From JABSQH01 sp965230015 (lineage in GTDB: Bacteria > Actinomycetota > Acidimicrobiia > Acidimicrobiales > Ilumatobacteraceae): a stretch of DNA of 64,000 bases. The stretch spans positions 141,360 through 205,359 of the forward strand of contig CBDDKF010000006.1 in the NCBI GenBank assembly GCA_965230015.1, given 5' to 3'. A model generated the notes under the pieces. The model was given only the letters and a program-made list of their open reading frames with translations. It was not told the DNA's origin and ran no database searches. Below, piece by piece: positions 28,415-36,599 of this stretch. A program made the position numbers and the translations under genes. Position 1 is the first letter of the stretch. Each line of letters opens with the position of its first letter.

Positions 28415-28753
28415 GCCGCCTGCCCACAGCGTCCCCCGTACAGCGCAACCGACAGGTGCCGACTCGACCGACGACGATCCCTCTCAACGACTCGCCCGAC
28501 GTTTCCGAGCACTTGCCGCACGCCCGACGTGCCTGATTGAGTCGACTGGTGCGTTGCGGCGGTTGTCGTAGCGTCGATGGTGCCGGCCGGTTGACTCTGA
28601 TGTGCCTGCCGCCTTCGGGTTGGCTTTGTATCGAACTGCCAGCCGGCCGGTGTCCATTGGTCGGGGTGTGGCTCGAAAGAGGCGCGAACACGATCGGCTC
28701 GAATCAGGAGTGCCCACCTCGGCTTCACCCGCCGAGAGAAAGGCACCCAGCCC
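28415..28753. other. Non-coding 5' flank of IS110-family transposase; possible bridge RNA region
   Basis: 339 bp without a credible gene. In the IS110 group the region between the left end and the transposase encodes the guide (bridge) RNA for target choice. The length fits, and GGCCGG/CCGGCC segments (around 28585 and 28633) could pair. I cannot fix the element end or the RNA boundaries by eye. Confidence 0.35.
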
Positions 28754-29788
28754 ATGTCCATCACCATCGGGATCGACCCACACAAGGCGTCCCACACCGC
28801 TGTTGCCGTCGACGCGTTCGAGGCCGTTGTCGACGAGATCTGCATCCGTTCATGTCCCACCCAGGCCGTGCTGCTGCGTGAGTGGGCCGACAGTTTCCGA
28901 GACGATCGCGTGTGGGCGGTCGAGTCCGCGCAGGGCCTCGGCTACCTCCTCGCCCAGCAGTTGATCGCTGCCGGCGAGACCGTCATCGACGTGCCCGCAG
29001 TGCGTGCCTCGAGAGTGCGCACGCTGTCGACGGGTCGGTCGCAAAAGAACGACCCCAACGACGCCCGCTCAGTCGCCATTGCCGCGTTGCGGGCCAACGA
29101 CCTCGCTGTCGTGTTGCCCGACGATCACACGCGCATCTTGCGGTTGTTGGCCAAGCGTCAGCGTGATCTGGGCCGCCAGAAGAACATCGAGAGCTGTCGA
29201 CTGCACGCACTGTTGTGTGAGATGTTCCCCGGTGGCGCCGACTTCCGGATGACCTCGATGACCAGGGTGAACACGCTGCTCGACCGGTTCACACCGACCG
29301 ACTCGATGGGACGTCAGCGCCTCGACCTCGCCCGCGACCTCGTCGACTCGATCAACCAGATCGCAGCGACGATGAAGGTGTCCAAGCGGCGCATCACCGC
29401 CGCCGTCAAAGCATCAGGAACGTCGCTCACCGACGTCGTCGGGCTGGGCCCGATCACCGCTGCGATCATCATCGGCCACACCGGCAACATCGACCGGTTC
29501 GCCTCACGGGATCACTACGCCAGCTACAACGCAACCGCCCCAATCGAAGCCTCCTCCGGCGACAAGGTCCGCCACCGGTTGAACCCGCGAGGCAACCGGC
29601 AGCTCAACTGGGCGATCCAAGTGATCGCCATCAGCCAACTCCGCCACGACACCATCGGGCGCCGCTACTACGACCGCAAGATCGAGGAAGGCAAGACCCC
29701 CAAAGAGGCACTGCGAGCGTTGAAGCGACGGATCTCCGACACCGTCTACCGGCACCTCGTCAACGACGCCCGACACCTCCGCGCCTGA
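28754..29788 (+). CDS. IS110-family transposase (DEDD recombinase)
   Basis: A 344-residue transposase of normal length. The N-terminal RuvC-like DEDD domain shows Asp8 in IGIDPHKASHTAVAV, Glu57 in WAVESAQGLG and KNDPNDARSVAIAA with the two distal Asp residues. The C-terminal Tnp20 domain has VVGLGPITAAIIIGHTG and EASSGDKVRHRLNPRGNRQL, which carries the expected catalytic Ser. It excises and inserts through RNA-guided recombination in studied members. The frame is intact; the element ends could not be defined and this family gives no target duplication. Confidence 0.95.
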   Translation: MSITIGIDPHKASHTAVAVDAFEAVVDEICIRSCPTQAVLLREWADSFRDDRVWAVESAQGLGYLLAQQLIAAGETVIDVPAVRASRVRTLSTGRSQKNDPNDARSVAIAALRANDLAVVLPDDHTRILRLLAKRQRDLGRQKNIESCRLHALLCEMFPGGADFRMTSMTRVNTLLDRFTPTDSMGRQRLDLARDLVDSINQIAATMKVSKRRITAAVKASGTSLTDVVGLGPITAAIIIGHTGNIDRFASRDHYASYNATAPIEASSGDKVRHRLNPRGNRQLNWAIQVIAISQLRHDTIGRRYYDRKIEEGKTPKEALRALKRRISDTVYRHLVNDARHLRA

Positions 29789-30062
29789 CGATCAGGTGGG
29801 TCCGGGAGGACACCCAGGAACGACTCTGTCTCCAGCGTGACCGGCCTCACATCCTGAACAACCGGCTCTTCGGACAAGTCACTTCCCGGACCCGAACACG
29901 ACCCTACGACCGGCCCCGCCACCCCGCAAGAGGCCGCCAACCATGCGCGCCCCGACGGCCCGAAGAACCCCCTTGACACCCAAAGAGGCATCGCTATCGA
30001 GCGGTGTTCAGCGGTCTGGATCGCCGGGATTATCGAGTGGGTTTCGCGGCTGGGAGGCCACC
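29789..30062. other. 3' flank of IS110-family element
   Basis: 274 bp without a gene; it should contain the right end of the element. The last 60 bases, including GGATCGCCGGGATTATCG at 30018-30035, recur at 40108-40125 beside a decayed VOC gene, so this part belongs to the chromosome and not to the insertion sequence. Confidence 0.5.
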
Positions 30063-30500
30063 TCAGGCGAGCTCTTGGGCGAGTGCGACGATGATGCCCT
30101 CAGGTCCGCGGAGGTAGCAGAGGCGGTAGGTGTCTTCGTACTGCATGACCTCGCCGACGAGCTCGGCTCCGTGCTGGCGGAGGCGATCGAGGACACCGTC
30201 GATGTCGTCGACAGCGAACATGATGCGTCGGATTCCGTGAGTGTTGGGAGGCGCGTTGCGCTCACCGGTGAGGTTGCCGGGCTGCTCGGAGCGCATCAGC
30301 TCGATCCGGTTGTTCCCGTCGGGGGTGCGCATCACGGCGACGTCGGTGACCTTGTCCTCGATGCCGACGACGCGTGACGCCCAATCGCCATCGACGGTCA
30401 TTTCGCCTTCGAGCACGAGTCCGAGCTCAGCGAAGAACGCTCTCGCGGCGTCGAGATCGTCCACGACGATGCCGACATTGTCCATTCGCTTCAGCGTCAT
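30063..30500 (-). CDS. VOC family protein
   Basis: A 145-residue VOC domain in two beta-alpha-beta-beta-beta modules: MDNVGIVVDDLDAARAFFAELG (in part) and GIRRIMFAVDDIDGVLDRL, ending CYLRGPEGIIVALAQEL. The metal-ligand pattern (Glu in NRIELM, Glu in GPEGIIVAL) suggests a dioxygenase- or glyoxalase-like ligand site. ATG 30500 is chosen as the first start before the first module. A degraded copy of its 3' half lies at 40.1-40.35 kb. Confidence 0.9.
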   Translation of the reverse strand: MTLKRMDNVGIVVDDLDAARAFFAELGLVLEGEMTVDGDWASRVVGIEDKVTDVAVMRTPDGNNRIELMRSEQPGNLTGERNAPPNTHGIRRIMFAVDDIDGVLDRLRQHGAELVGEVMQYEDTYRLCYLRGPEGIIVALAQELA

Positions 30501-30603
30501 GCGCTGCAACGTGTCGAGCCGAGCCACCCGCCGGATCGGGAGACCGGATTTGGTCCTCCGGGTCCAAGTTCTTCCCAAGTCGGCCCGCAGTCCGGGCGGG
30601 AGT

Positions 30604-31128
30604 TCAGTGGTTGTCGTTGGCGACGCGTGTGTAGGCGGCGTCGAGGTCGGCGAGCACGCCGCCATCGGGGCGCGGCTTCTGGTCGAGGTGGATCGAGCGG
30701 AGTTCGTCCATGAATCGGGCGGCGAGGTCTAGTCCGCCGTCGGCGAGAAGCCGCGCGCGTACCGCGAGCTCCGAGGTGGTGGGAAGCCAGCGTGAACCCC
30801 AGTCGCCGAGTTCGACGATCAGTGGAACGAGTTGGATGGCGGGCTCAGTGAGGAAGTAGTCGATCTTCTGGCGATGACCTTCGACCGCGTTGCGTGTGAG
30901 GAGCCCGGCATCGGTGAGCTTCGCGAGCCGTGACGCGAGCACGTTGCTGGCGATGCCTTCGAGCGAGTTCTCGAGCAACTCGCGGAACCGGGTCCAGCCG
31001 CCGAACATGATGTCGCGCAGCACGATGAAGCTCCATCGGTCGCCGAGCAACTCCATCGACATGTTGATCGGACACCCTGACCGACCATCGGGGACGTCGA
31101 GCTGGATCGGATCGACCGCTTGCGCCAC
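30604..31128 (-). CDS. HxlR-family transcriptional regulator
   Basis: A 174-residue winged-helix regulator. HxlR signature: CPINMSMELLGDRWSFIVLRDIMFG, then FRELLENSLEGIASNVLASRL and LTDAGLLTRN (short stretches of one domain). A C-terminal extension of ~60 residues resembles those of actinobacterial HxlR proteins. It is divergent from a VOC/PPOX/RibD-type gene set, with only 82 bases between starts, so it probably controls that set and itself, responding to reactive aldehydes or similar compounds. Confidence 0.92.
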   Translation of the reverse strand: MAQAVDPIQLDVPDGRSGCPINMSMELLGDRWSFIVLRDIMFGGWTRFRELLENSLEGIASNVLASRLAKLTDAGLLTRNAVEGHRQKIDYFLTEPAIQLVPLIVELGDWGSRWLPTTSELAVRARLLADGGLDLAARFMDELRSIHLDQKPRPDGGVLADLDAAYTRVANDNH

Positions 31129-31210
31129 GCAATCAGTCTAGCTATTGTTCCTAGCAACACCGGTTGCTACTCGCAATCGGTCGACACTCGTCGAACTGAA
31201 GGCATCCACC

Positions 31211-31567
31211 ATGGCCATCGAGCACACCCTCGCCGTTGTTGCGGTCAGCGACTTCGACGCCAGCCACGACTGGTACCGCCGCTTCTTCGACGCACCGGCG
31301 ACGAACGTACCGATGCCCGGCAACCTCGCCGAGTGGCGAACCACCGACACCGGCTGGATCCAGATGTTCCACTCACCCGAGCACGCCGGCCACAGCCTCG
31401 CGAACATCGCCGTCTCCGACATCGACCAACACGTCACAGCGTTGGGCGTGCGAGGGATCGACGCCGGCGAGATCCTCGACGCGAATCGCGGCGTGCGGAT
31501 CTGTTCGGTCGATGATCCCGACGGGAACACCATCACGCTCATCGGCAACTTCCGCGAGCAGTACTGA
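31211..31567 (+). CDS. VOC family protein, first gene opposite HxlR
   Basis: A 118-residue single VOC domain: EHTLAVVAVSDFDASHDWY, HSLANIAVSDIDQHVTAL and ICSVDDPDGNTITLIGNF. The DPDGN turn is characteristic. ATG after a weak purine run. The likely target of the divergent HxlR regulator. Ligand unknown. Confidence 0.9.
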   Translation: MAIEHTLAVVAVSDFDASHDWYRRFFDAPATNVPMPGNLAEWRTTDTGWIQMFHSPEHAGHSLANIAVSDIDQHVTALGVRGIDAGEILDANRGVRICSVDDPDGNTITLIGNFREQY

Positions 31568-31582
31568 CCCAGGCGATCCCCG

Positions 31583-32161
31583 ATGCACCACCTCCACGGC
31601 CCCACTCGAGCGGTCAACATCACCCATCAGTACGACGACCACGAACTGCAACCAGCCCTCGACAGCACGATCGCCTGGGACGAGCTGCACACCCAACTGG
31701 GCGCCGGCGGCACCTTCTGGCTGACGACGATCGACCCAGCCGGCCGGCCACACACCCGACCCGTGTTCGCCGTGCAGACCGCCGGCTACCTGTACGTCGC
31801 GTCATCCCGTACCGCAGCGAAGAGTCCGACGTTGCATGCCGGCGGGGAGGTCTCGGTCGCGACCAGTCGGCCGGCGATCGACATCATCTGGTCGGGCACG
31901 AGCCGCCACGTCACCAACCCACGCAGACTCGACGCCGTGGCCGATGCCTACCGCTCGACCTACGGATGGGAGGTCACGGTCGACGACGGAGCGCTCATCG
32001 CCCCGTACGGCGCGCCGACCGCAGGCCCGCCTCCCTACGACGTCTTCGACATCACGCCTCGCGCCGTGCATGCGATCGGCACCGACGCACCATTCATCGG
32101 CCGTTCAACCCGATGGTCTGGACACACTCCAACTGACCGCGCTTCGGCGCCGGTCGGCTGA
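31583..32161 (+). CDS. Pyridoxamine 5'-phosphate oxidase-like flavin/F420-binding protein
   Basis: A 192-residue split-barrel protein of the PPOX superfamily: AGGTFWLTTIDPAGRPHTRPVFAV (in part), YLYVASSRTAAKSPTL and EVSVATSRPAIDIIWSG. Actinobacterial members often bind F420 or FMN and reduce small molecules; the cofactor cannot be told here. It starts 15 bases after the VOC stop, so is co-transcribed. The C-terminus DAPFIGRSTRW fits the family. Confidence 0.88.
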   Translation: MHHLHGPTRAVNITHQYDDHELQPALDSTIAWDELHTQLGAGGTFWLTTIDPAGRPHTRPVFAVQTAGYLYVASSRTAAKSPTLHAGGEVSVATSRPAIDIIWSGTSRHVTNPRRLDAVADAYRSTYGWEVTVDDGALIAPYGAPTAGPPPYDVFDITPRAVHAIGTDAPFIGRSTRWSGHTPTDRASAPVG

Positions 32162-32176
32162 GCAGAGGAACTCACC

Positions 32177-32731
32177 ATGCGACAACGAGTCAGAGTTCAG
32201 AACTTCACGGTGTCGGCCGACGGCTGCGGCGCCGGCGACGGCCAATCGCTGGAGCGCCCGTTCGGCCACGTCGATCCGGGCGAGTTCATGTCATGGGCGT
32301 TCGCCACGGCCAGCTTCCCCGCTCGGACCGAACCCGGTGGCACCCGGGGTGTGGATGATCGTTTCGCGCGGGACTTCGATCTCGGGATCGGTGCCGAGAT
32401 CATGGGTCGCAACAAGTTCGGCCCCCAGCGCAGCCCATGGGCCGATCACGACTGGACCGGCTGGTGTGGTGACCGGCCCCCGTTCGGAGTCCCGGTGTTC
32501 GTGCTCACACATCACGAACAACCCTCGTTCACGTTGGGCGACACCACCTTCCACTTCTGCCACACGACCCCTGCCGACGTACTCGACCAGGCCCTCGCCG
32601 CAGCCAAGGGGCTCGACGTGCGCATCGGAGGCGGCGCGACCACCATCCGCTCGTTCCTCGACGCCGATCTGATCGACGACCTCCACATCGTGGTCAACCC
32701 CGTCGAAGTCGGTTCCGGCAGTCAGTCCTGA
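32177..32731 (+). CDS. RibD/dihydrofolate-reductase-like protein, C-terminally truncated
   Basis: A 184-residue member of the RibD C-terminal/DHFR-like family: NFTVSADGCGAGDGQSLE, AEIMGRNKFGP, VFVLTHHEQPSF and DVRIGGGATTIRSFLDADLIDDLHIVV. Relatives carry ~30 more residues after the last motif (PVLLGxGERLF...), whereas this one stops at VEVGSGSQS. The stop lies inside the 3' end of the convergent VOC gene, so the truncation probably arose with that junction. NADPH-dependent reduction is the family activity; this version may be impaired. Confidence 0.82.
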   Translation: MRQRVRVQNFTVSADGCGAGDGQSLERPFGHVDPGEFMSWAFATASFPARTEPGGTRGVDDRFARDFDLGIGAEIMGRNKFGPQRSPWADHDWTGWCGDRPPFGVPVFVLTHHEQPSFTLGDTTFHFCHTTPADVLDQALAAAKGLDVRIGGGATTIRSFLDADLIDDLHIVVNPVEVGSGSQS

Positions 32732-33108
32732 CGTTCGTGGGGGCCACGGACGATGCAGAAGTGGTTGCCGGCGGGGTCGGCGAGCACCATCCAGCCGGTG
32801 CCGTCGGGGTTGCGTCGGTCGGCGACCGGGGTGGCGCCGTGAGCGAGGGCCTGTTCGATCTCGGCATCGCGGGTGCGATCGGCGCTTGCGAGGTCGAGGT
32901 GTACTCGTCCGAGAGCGGGCTGCAACTCGTCGACTTCGATGAACAGCAGCCGCGCCCCGGTCTGGGGATCGTGGATCATGCACTCCTCGTCACCGGGCTC
33001 GTTGGGGTCCCCGGGCATGTCGGCGTAGCCGAGGAGGCCTTTCCACCATTCGGAGAGTGCGTAGGCGTCGAGGCAGCTAAACGAGGTGTGAGAGATGCGT
33101 GCAGTCAT
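32722..33108 (-). CDS. VOC (glyoxalase-like) family protein
   Basis: A 128-residue protein: ISHTSFSCLDAYALSEWWKGLLGY, IHDPQTGARLLFIEV, GRVHLDLASADR and MVLADPAGNHFCIVRG. The pattern matches the actinobacterial glyoxalase-like subfamily. Its 3' end overlaps the truncated RibD-like gene by ten bases, tail to tail. Start ATG 33108. Confidence 0.9.
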   Translation of the reverse strand: MTARISHTSFSCLDAYALSEWWKGLLGYADMPGDPNEPGDEECMIHDPQTGARLLFIEVDELQPALGRVHLDLASADRTRDAEIEQALAHGATPVADRRNPDGTGWMVLADPAGNHFCIVRGPHERQD

Positions 33109-33206
33109 GTCGGCCTTCGAATCGTGACTGTATGGCCACCACGCTCCGCCGCTTCGGTCAGTTTGAACCGGGCGGCCGACACGTCAACCTGCCGCGGAGG
33201 CGTCCA

Positions 33207-33791
33207 TCACGGCTCGATGATCGAGACGGACCGCGCGACCCACAAGTCGTCGCCGTAGCGCGTGACGATGCCATCGGCGGTGGTCTCGAGCACGAAGTCG
33301 AACGGGCCGGACCGGTACCGCCACGTCGTGTCGCCCAGGCGCTCGTAGCGCTGACGGTTCGCCACGATCGTCAACTCGGGAAACTGGAGCCACGCAGCGA
33401 TGACCTCGGCGGCGTCACCGACATCGACGCCGAGCTGGCGGATCGGCAACACGTTGGTCGCCGGAGTCCACCCGAGATCGATGTCGACACACCCGGCCAG
33501 CGCCGGATCGACGTTCCCGTTGATCGTCCACTCCCCGGCGTCGACGGTGATGTCGACGCCCACGGAGCGATGGCCGACGAGTTCGATGTGGGCGCTGCTC
33601 GTTCGCCACGCCTCATCAACCATCACCTCGTAGTCCAGGTGCGCAGGACGGCCCTCGAACACGATCACCGTCGTCCCGGACAAGCGAGCGCCGCTTCGGT
33701 CGGTTTCGAGTCGGAAGTGCTCGGCACTCACCAGGTCCTCCGAAGTCCACAACACATCGATCCCCTGCACGCGCACCAACCTACGCAGCAC
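33207..33791 (-). CDS. Putative glycolipid-binding family protein
   Basis: A 194-residue protein matching the PA1994-like putative glycolipid-binding family: LDYEVMVDEAWRTSSAHI, WTINGNVDPALAGCVDIDLGWTPATNVLPIRQL, and AAWLQFPELTIVANRQRYER (the middle stretch is the hallmark GCxDxDLGxTPATNxLPIRRL). Length is normal. The function is inferred from the fold and not shown biochemically. GTG start 33791 or a GTG slightly inside is possible. Divergent from the ArsR gene with 91 bases between. Confidence 0.88.
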   Translation of the reverse strand: MLRRLVRVQGIDVLWTSEDLVSAEHFRLETDRSGARLSGTTVIVFEGRPAHLDYEVMVDEAWRTSSAHIELVGHRSVGVDITVDAGEWTINGNVDPALAGCVDIDLGWTPATNVLPIRQLGVDVGDAAEVIAAWLQFPELTIVANRQRYERLGDTTWRYRSGPFDFVLETTADGIVTRYGDDLWVARSVSIIEP

Positions 33792-33835
33792 CCTCCGTAG
33801 CGAGGAGCCGGCCCGCCTCGCCGAACAATGCAGAA

Positions 33836-33882
33836 ATACTTAGGTCTTGACCTTTGTGTCTGACTCCGCCATACTTAGGTCC
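33836..33882 (+). promoter_or_regulatory. Leaderless promoter with operator repeats for the ArsR/SRPBCC pair
   Basis: The -35 is TTGACC (33847-33852), the spacer 17 bases and the -10 CATACT (33870-33875). The expected start point falls at the GTG (33883), so the transcript should be leaderless. An 11-bp direct repeat ATACTTAGGTC occurs at 33836-33846 and 33871-33881, and a palindrome AGGTCTTGACCT (33842-33853) covers the -35. This fits autorepression by the ArsR protein. Confidence 0.72.
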
Positions 33883-34224
33883 GTGCCTGAGCATCGTGTC
33901 GACATCGAGGAGGTCCTCAAAGCCCTCGCCGACCCGACACGCCGCCAGGTCGTCGAACGACTCGTATCGGGACCGGCATCCACGTCGGTCTTGGCGGAAC
34001 CGTTTGACATGGCGTTGCCGTCGTTCACCCAGCACCTCGGTGTGTTGGAACGAGCGGGACTGGTGACATCGGCCAAGCAAGGCCGGACCCGCACCTACCG
34101 CCTGTCATCCGACGGGCTTGAACAGCTCGAGGGTTGGCTCGTCGACCAACGCCGACAGTGGGAACAACGCCTCGACCAACTCGACGACTTCCTCATCAAC
34201 CAACACAACGACTCCCAGGAGTAG
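33883..34224 (+). CDS. ArsR-family repressor paired with SRPBCC protein
   Basis: A 113-residue winged helix: VLKALADPTRRQVVERLV, then SVLAEPFDMALPSFTQHLGVLERAGLV and TRTYRLSSDGLEQLEGWLV. It has no ELCVCDL metal site, so it belongs to the non-metal ArsR subgroup usually encoded with AHSA1/SRPBCC proteins. GTG 33883 matches the predicted transcription start. The next gene starts two bases after its stop. Confidence 0.93.
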   Translation: MPEHRVDIEEVLKALADPTRRQVVERLVSGPASTSVLAEPFDMALPSFTQHLGVLERAGLVTSAKQGRTRTYRLSSDGLEQLEGWLVDQRRQWEQRLDQLDDFLINQHNDSQE

Positions 34225-34226
34225 CC

Positions 34227-34715
34227 ATGAGCTTCACCCCTCACACCATCAACCCTGAACTCGACCTCGAACTCGTCCGCGATGTCCCCGTCACGACCGA
34301 GGCCGTGTTCGCTGCGTGGACCGATCCCGACTCGGTCAAGCACTGGTTCGCACCCAAGCCGTACTCGACGACGCTGTGCGAGATCGACCTGCGACCCGGC
34401 GGCGGGTTCCGCACCGTGATGGCCGACCCCGACGGCAACGAGATGGCCGACAGCACCGGCTGCTACCTCGAGATCGTCCCCGGCGAACGCATCGTGTGGA
34501 CCAGCGCCCTGACGACCGGCTACCGACCCGTTGAGGGGTTCATGCCCTTCACCGGGATCCTCGAGTTCCGACCGAACGGAGACGGCGGCTGCACCTACCG
34601 GGCGATCGCTGTCCACCAGGACCCCGCCGGCAAGAATCAACACGAAGAGATGGGCTTCCTAGACGGGTGGGGCACCGTCATCGACCAGCTCGTCGAACAC
34701 ATCACCGCCAGCTGA
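34227..34715 (+). CDS. SRPBCC (AHSA1-like) family protein
   Basis: A 162-residue START/Bet v1-like domain: LELVRDVPVTTEAVFAAWTD, VKHWFAPKPYSTTLCEIDLRPGG (in part), YLEIVPGERIVWTSAL and FLDGWGTVIDQLVEHI. The family forms a deep hydrophobic ligand pocket. Its gene follows the ArsR repressor directly, after CAGGAGTAGCC as ribosome-binding site. Probably a small-molecule binder whose level is set by the repressor. Confidence 0.92.
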   Translation: MSFTPHTINPELDLELVRDVPVTTEAVFAAWTDPDSVKHWFAPKPYSTTLCEIDLRPGGGFRTVMADPDGNEMADSTGCYLEIVPGERIVWTSALTTGYRPVEGFMPFTGILEFRPNGDGGCTYRAIAVHQDPAGKNQHEEMGFLDGWGTVIDQLVEHITAS

Positions 34716-34749
34716 CCAGGGCCCGCAGGCAGGTGACCGCCCGCACGCA

Positions 34750-34776
34750 GCTCCCGGAAGGATCGACTCCGGGAGC
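34750..34776. terminator. Hairpin between convergent genes
   Basis: Perfect 9-bp arms GCTCCCGGA and TCCGGGAGC with a 9-base loop, between the SRPBCC gene and the convergent AlkD-like gene. No T tract follows. A bidirectional terminator is likely by position. Confidence 0.5.
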
Positions 34777-34927
34777 GATGCATCCGGTGCGAACCAAGAC
34801 CGGGTCCGCGCAGAGCGCCTGATCGTGGGTGGGGCTGTTCCTTCGCGATGCAGTCTGCAGCGCTGGGGGCCGCCTCGACCATCCGATGCGTATGGCGCCG
34901 CCACTGCGGGTACGCCGTCCCGGTGGG

Positions 34928-35608
34928 CTACTGGGTGTTGCTGAAGGCTTTGGTGATGGGTCGTCCGACGCGTCGTGCTGCTGGGTTGGCGCTCGTCGTG
35001 AGGCGTTGGGCGAGGGCGACGACCTCGGCGCGGAGTGCGGGTCGTTTGGTGGCGATCGCACGGAGTGCCATGGTCTGGGACTTGCCGACGAGTGGCCGTT
35101 CGTCGGTGCTGTGTTGCTCGATCAGGCCGAGGTGTGACCGGAAGCGGGAGTCGTGGGCATCTCGGTCGTGGAGTGCGAGCGCCCACAGCAGCGCGAAGCC
35201 GGCGCGTCGGATGAACTCGGCGCCGTGGTCGGCCCAGGGTGTGATCATGTTCCAGGCGTCGGGGCTCTTGTCGAAGAGGTTGAAACAGGCCGAGTCGACG
35301 ATGGCCCAGTTGTCGAAGTCGGCACACCATGCGTTCATCTGGTCGGCGCGGACGAGGGCGGGGTCGTCGATGAGCGTGGCGATGGTGCGCGCTTCGTAGA
35401 GCCCGCTCGCCCACAGCTCACTCGCGAGGGCGTGATCGGGTGCGAGCGGTTTCGCGAGCTGCTTGAGGCGGCGCATCGGGATGCCGACGGCGTCTGAGGT
35501 GTGGATCCCGTAGCGCGCTGCGAGTTCAGCGCGGGTCGTGTCATCCCCCTCGGCGCGGAGTTGCGCCACGATCTCGGACGTCTCGGGTCGCTCGGTGGGT
35601 GCGCTCAT
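34928..35608 (-). CDS. DNA alkylation repair protein (AlkD-like HEAT repeats)
   Basis: A 226-residue all-helical protein: GIPMRRLKQLAKPLAPDHAL, ASGLYEARTIATLIDDP, WCADFDNWAIVDSACFNLF, FIRRAGFALLWALAL. These HEAT-like repeats match the DNA alkylation repair family, including the Asp-Trp pair (DNW...D) used for base excision in AlkD. Expected to remove alkylated purines. Start ATG 35608. Last in a five-gene run led by an ArsR gene, though 40 bases separate it from the SDR gene. Confidence 0.88.
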   Translation of the reverse strand: MSAPTERPETSEIVAQLRAEGDDTTRAELAARYGIHTSDAVGIPMRRLKQLAKPLAPDHALASELWASGLYEARTIATLIDDPALVRADQMNAWCADFDNWAIVDSACFNLFDKSPDAWNMITPWADHGAEFIRRAGFALLWALALHDRDAHDSRFRSHLGLIEQHSTDERPLVGKSQTMALRAIATKRPALRAEVVALAQRLTTSANPAARRVGRPITKAFSNTQ

Positions 35609-35648
35609 CGCCGCAGCCTGGCGTTGCGGACGGGCCGTGGTCGTTGGA

Positions 35649-36599
35649 TCATCGGTAGTGCTGCGGGTCGACGTCGGGGTTGGTGGCGCTGTCGGCGATG
35701 TAGCGCCAGGCGTCGGGTTTGGTGCCGTCGAGGTCGCTGAAGCCGTAGCGAGTGGCGAGTTCGCCGACGGTGACCGACGCCTGGTTCCAGCGGCTGCGGT
35801 CGGGGTCGCCGGCGATCGCTGCGACGCCTCGCCCGACGTAACGGGGAGACTCCGATGTTGCGAATCCGGGTGGGGCGTCGGCGGTGGTCCAGTTGTCTTC
35901 GGTGACGCCGAATGCGTCGAGCATGATCTCCGAGCGCAGCCAACCGGGGGTGACCCCGACCGCGGTCGCTTGGTAGGTGGCGAGTTCGTGGCCTTGGGAC
36001 CAAGCGAGCCGGTTGATGGCGACTTTGGCCAGGTCGTAGAACACCGAGATCCGGTAGTGGTCGGCGTTGTAGGCCCAGGTGCCGTCGGTGACTTCGACCA
36101 CGAGACCGCCGGGTCGGGCCACGAGCAGTGGGAGCAGCGTGTGGGAGGTGACGAGGTGTGTGTCGATCGCGAGACGCAACAGCCGGAGTCCATCGTCGAG
36201 ATCGCACTCCCACAGAGGCCGATTCCAGTCGGCCGGTCCACCCTTCAGGTCCTCTCCGCCCCAGATGTCGTTCACCAGTACGTCAATGCGCCCGAAGCGT
36301 CCAGCGATGGCCGTCGCGAGCGAGCGCACCTGGTCGGTGTCGAGGTGGTCGGTGGCGATCGCGATGCCCGTCCCTCCGGCATCGTTGACGAGACCGGCGG
36401 TCTCTTCGATGGTCTCGTCGCGACCCTGATAGTCGGAGTGCAGGCCGGCAGTTCGACTCGAACGGCCGGTACAGATCACCGTCGCACCGGCCTCGCCCAA
36501 CGCGACGGCGATGCCTCGCCCGGCACCTCTCGTGGCGCCCGCCACGACGGCGACCTTGCCACGCAGACCGTCGCGATCGGGCGCCCACGCCCCGCTCAC
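35649..36599 (-). CDS. Short-chain dehydrogenase/reductase
   Basis: A 316-residue SDR. The cofactor site is VAVVAGATRGAGRGIAVAL, with CTGRSSRT favouring NADP. The classical NNAG is replaced by VNDIWGGE. The active pair is Tyr-x-x-x-Lys in FYDLAKVAINR. A C-terminal extension of ~60 residues follows (GFATSESPRYVGRGVAAI). This variant resembles oxidoreductases often annotated for unknown substrates. GTG start overlaps the DUF998 stop (GTGA), so the genes are coupled. Confidence 0.92.
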   Translation of the reverse strand: MSGAWAPDRDGLRGKVAVVAGATRGAGRGIAVALGEAGATVICTGRSSRTAGLHSDYQGRDETIEETAGLVNDAGGTGIAIATDHLDTDQVRSLATAIAGRFGRIDVLVNDIWGGEDLKGGPADWNRPLWECDLDDGLRLLRLAIDTHLVTSHTLLPLLVARPGGLVVEVTDGTWAYNADHYRISVFYDLAKVAINRLAWSQGHELATYQATAVGVTPGWLRSEIMLDAFGVTEDNWTTADAPPGFATSESPRYVGRGVAAIAGDPDRSRWNQASVTVGELATRYGFSDLDGTKPDAWRYIADSATNPDVDPQHYR

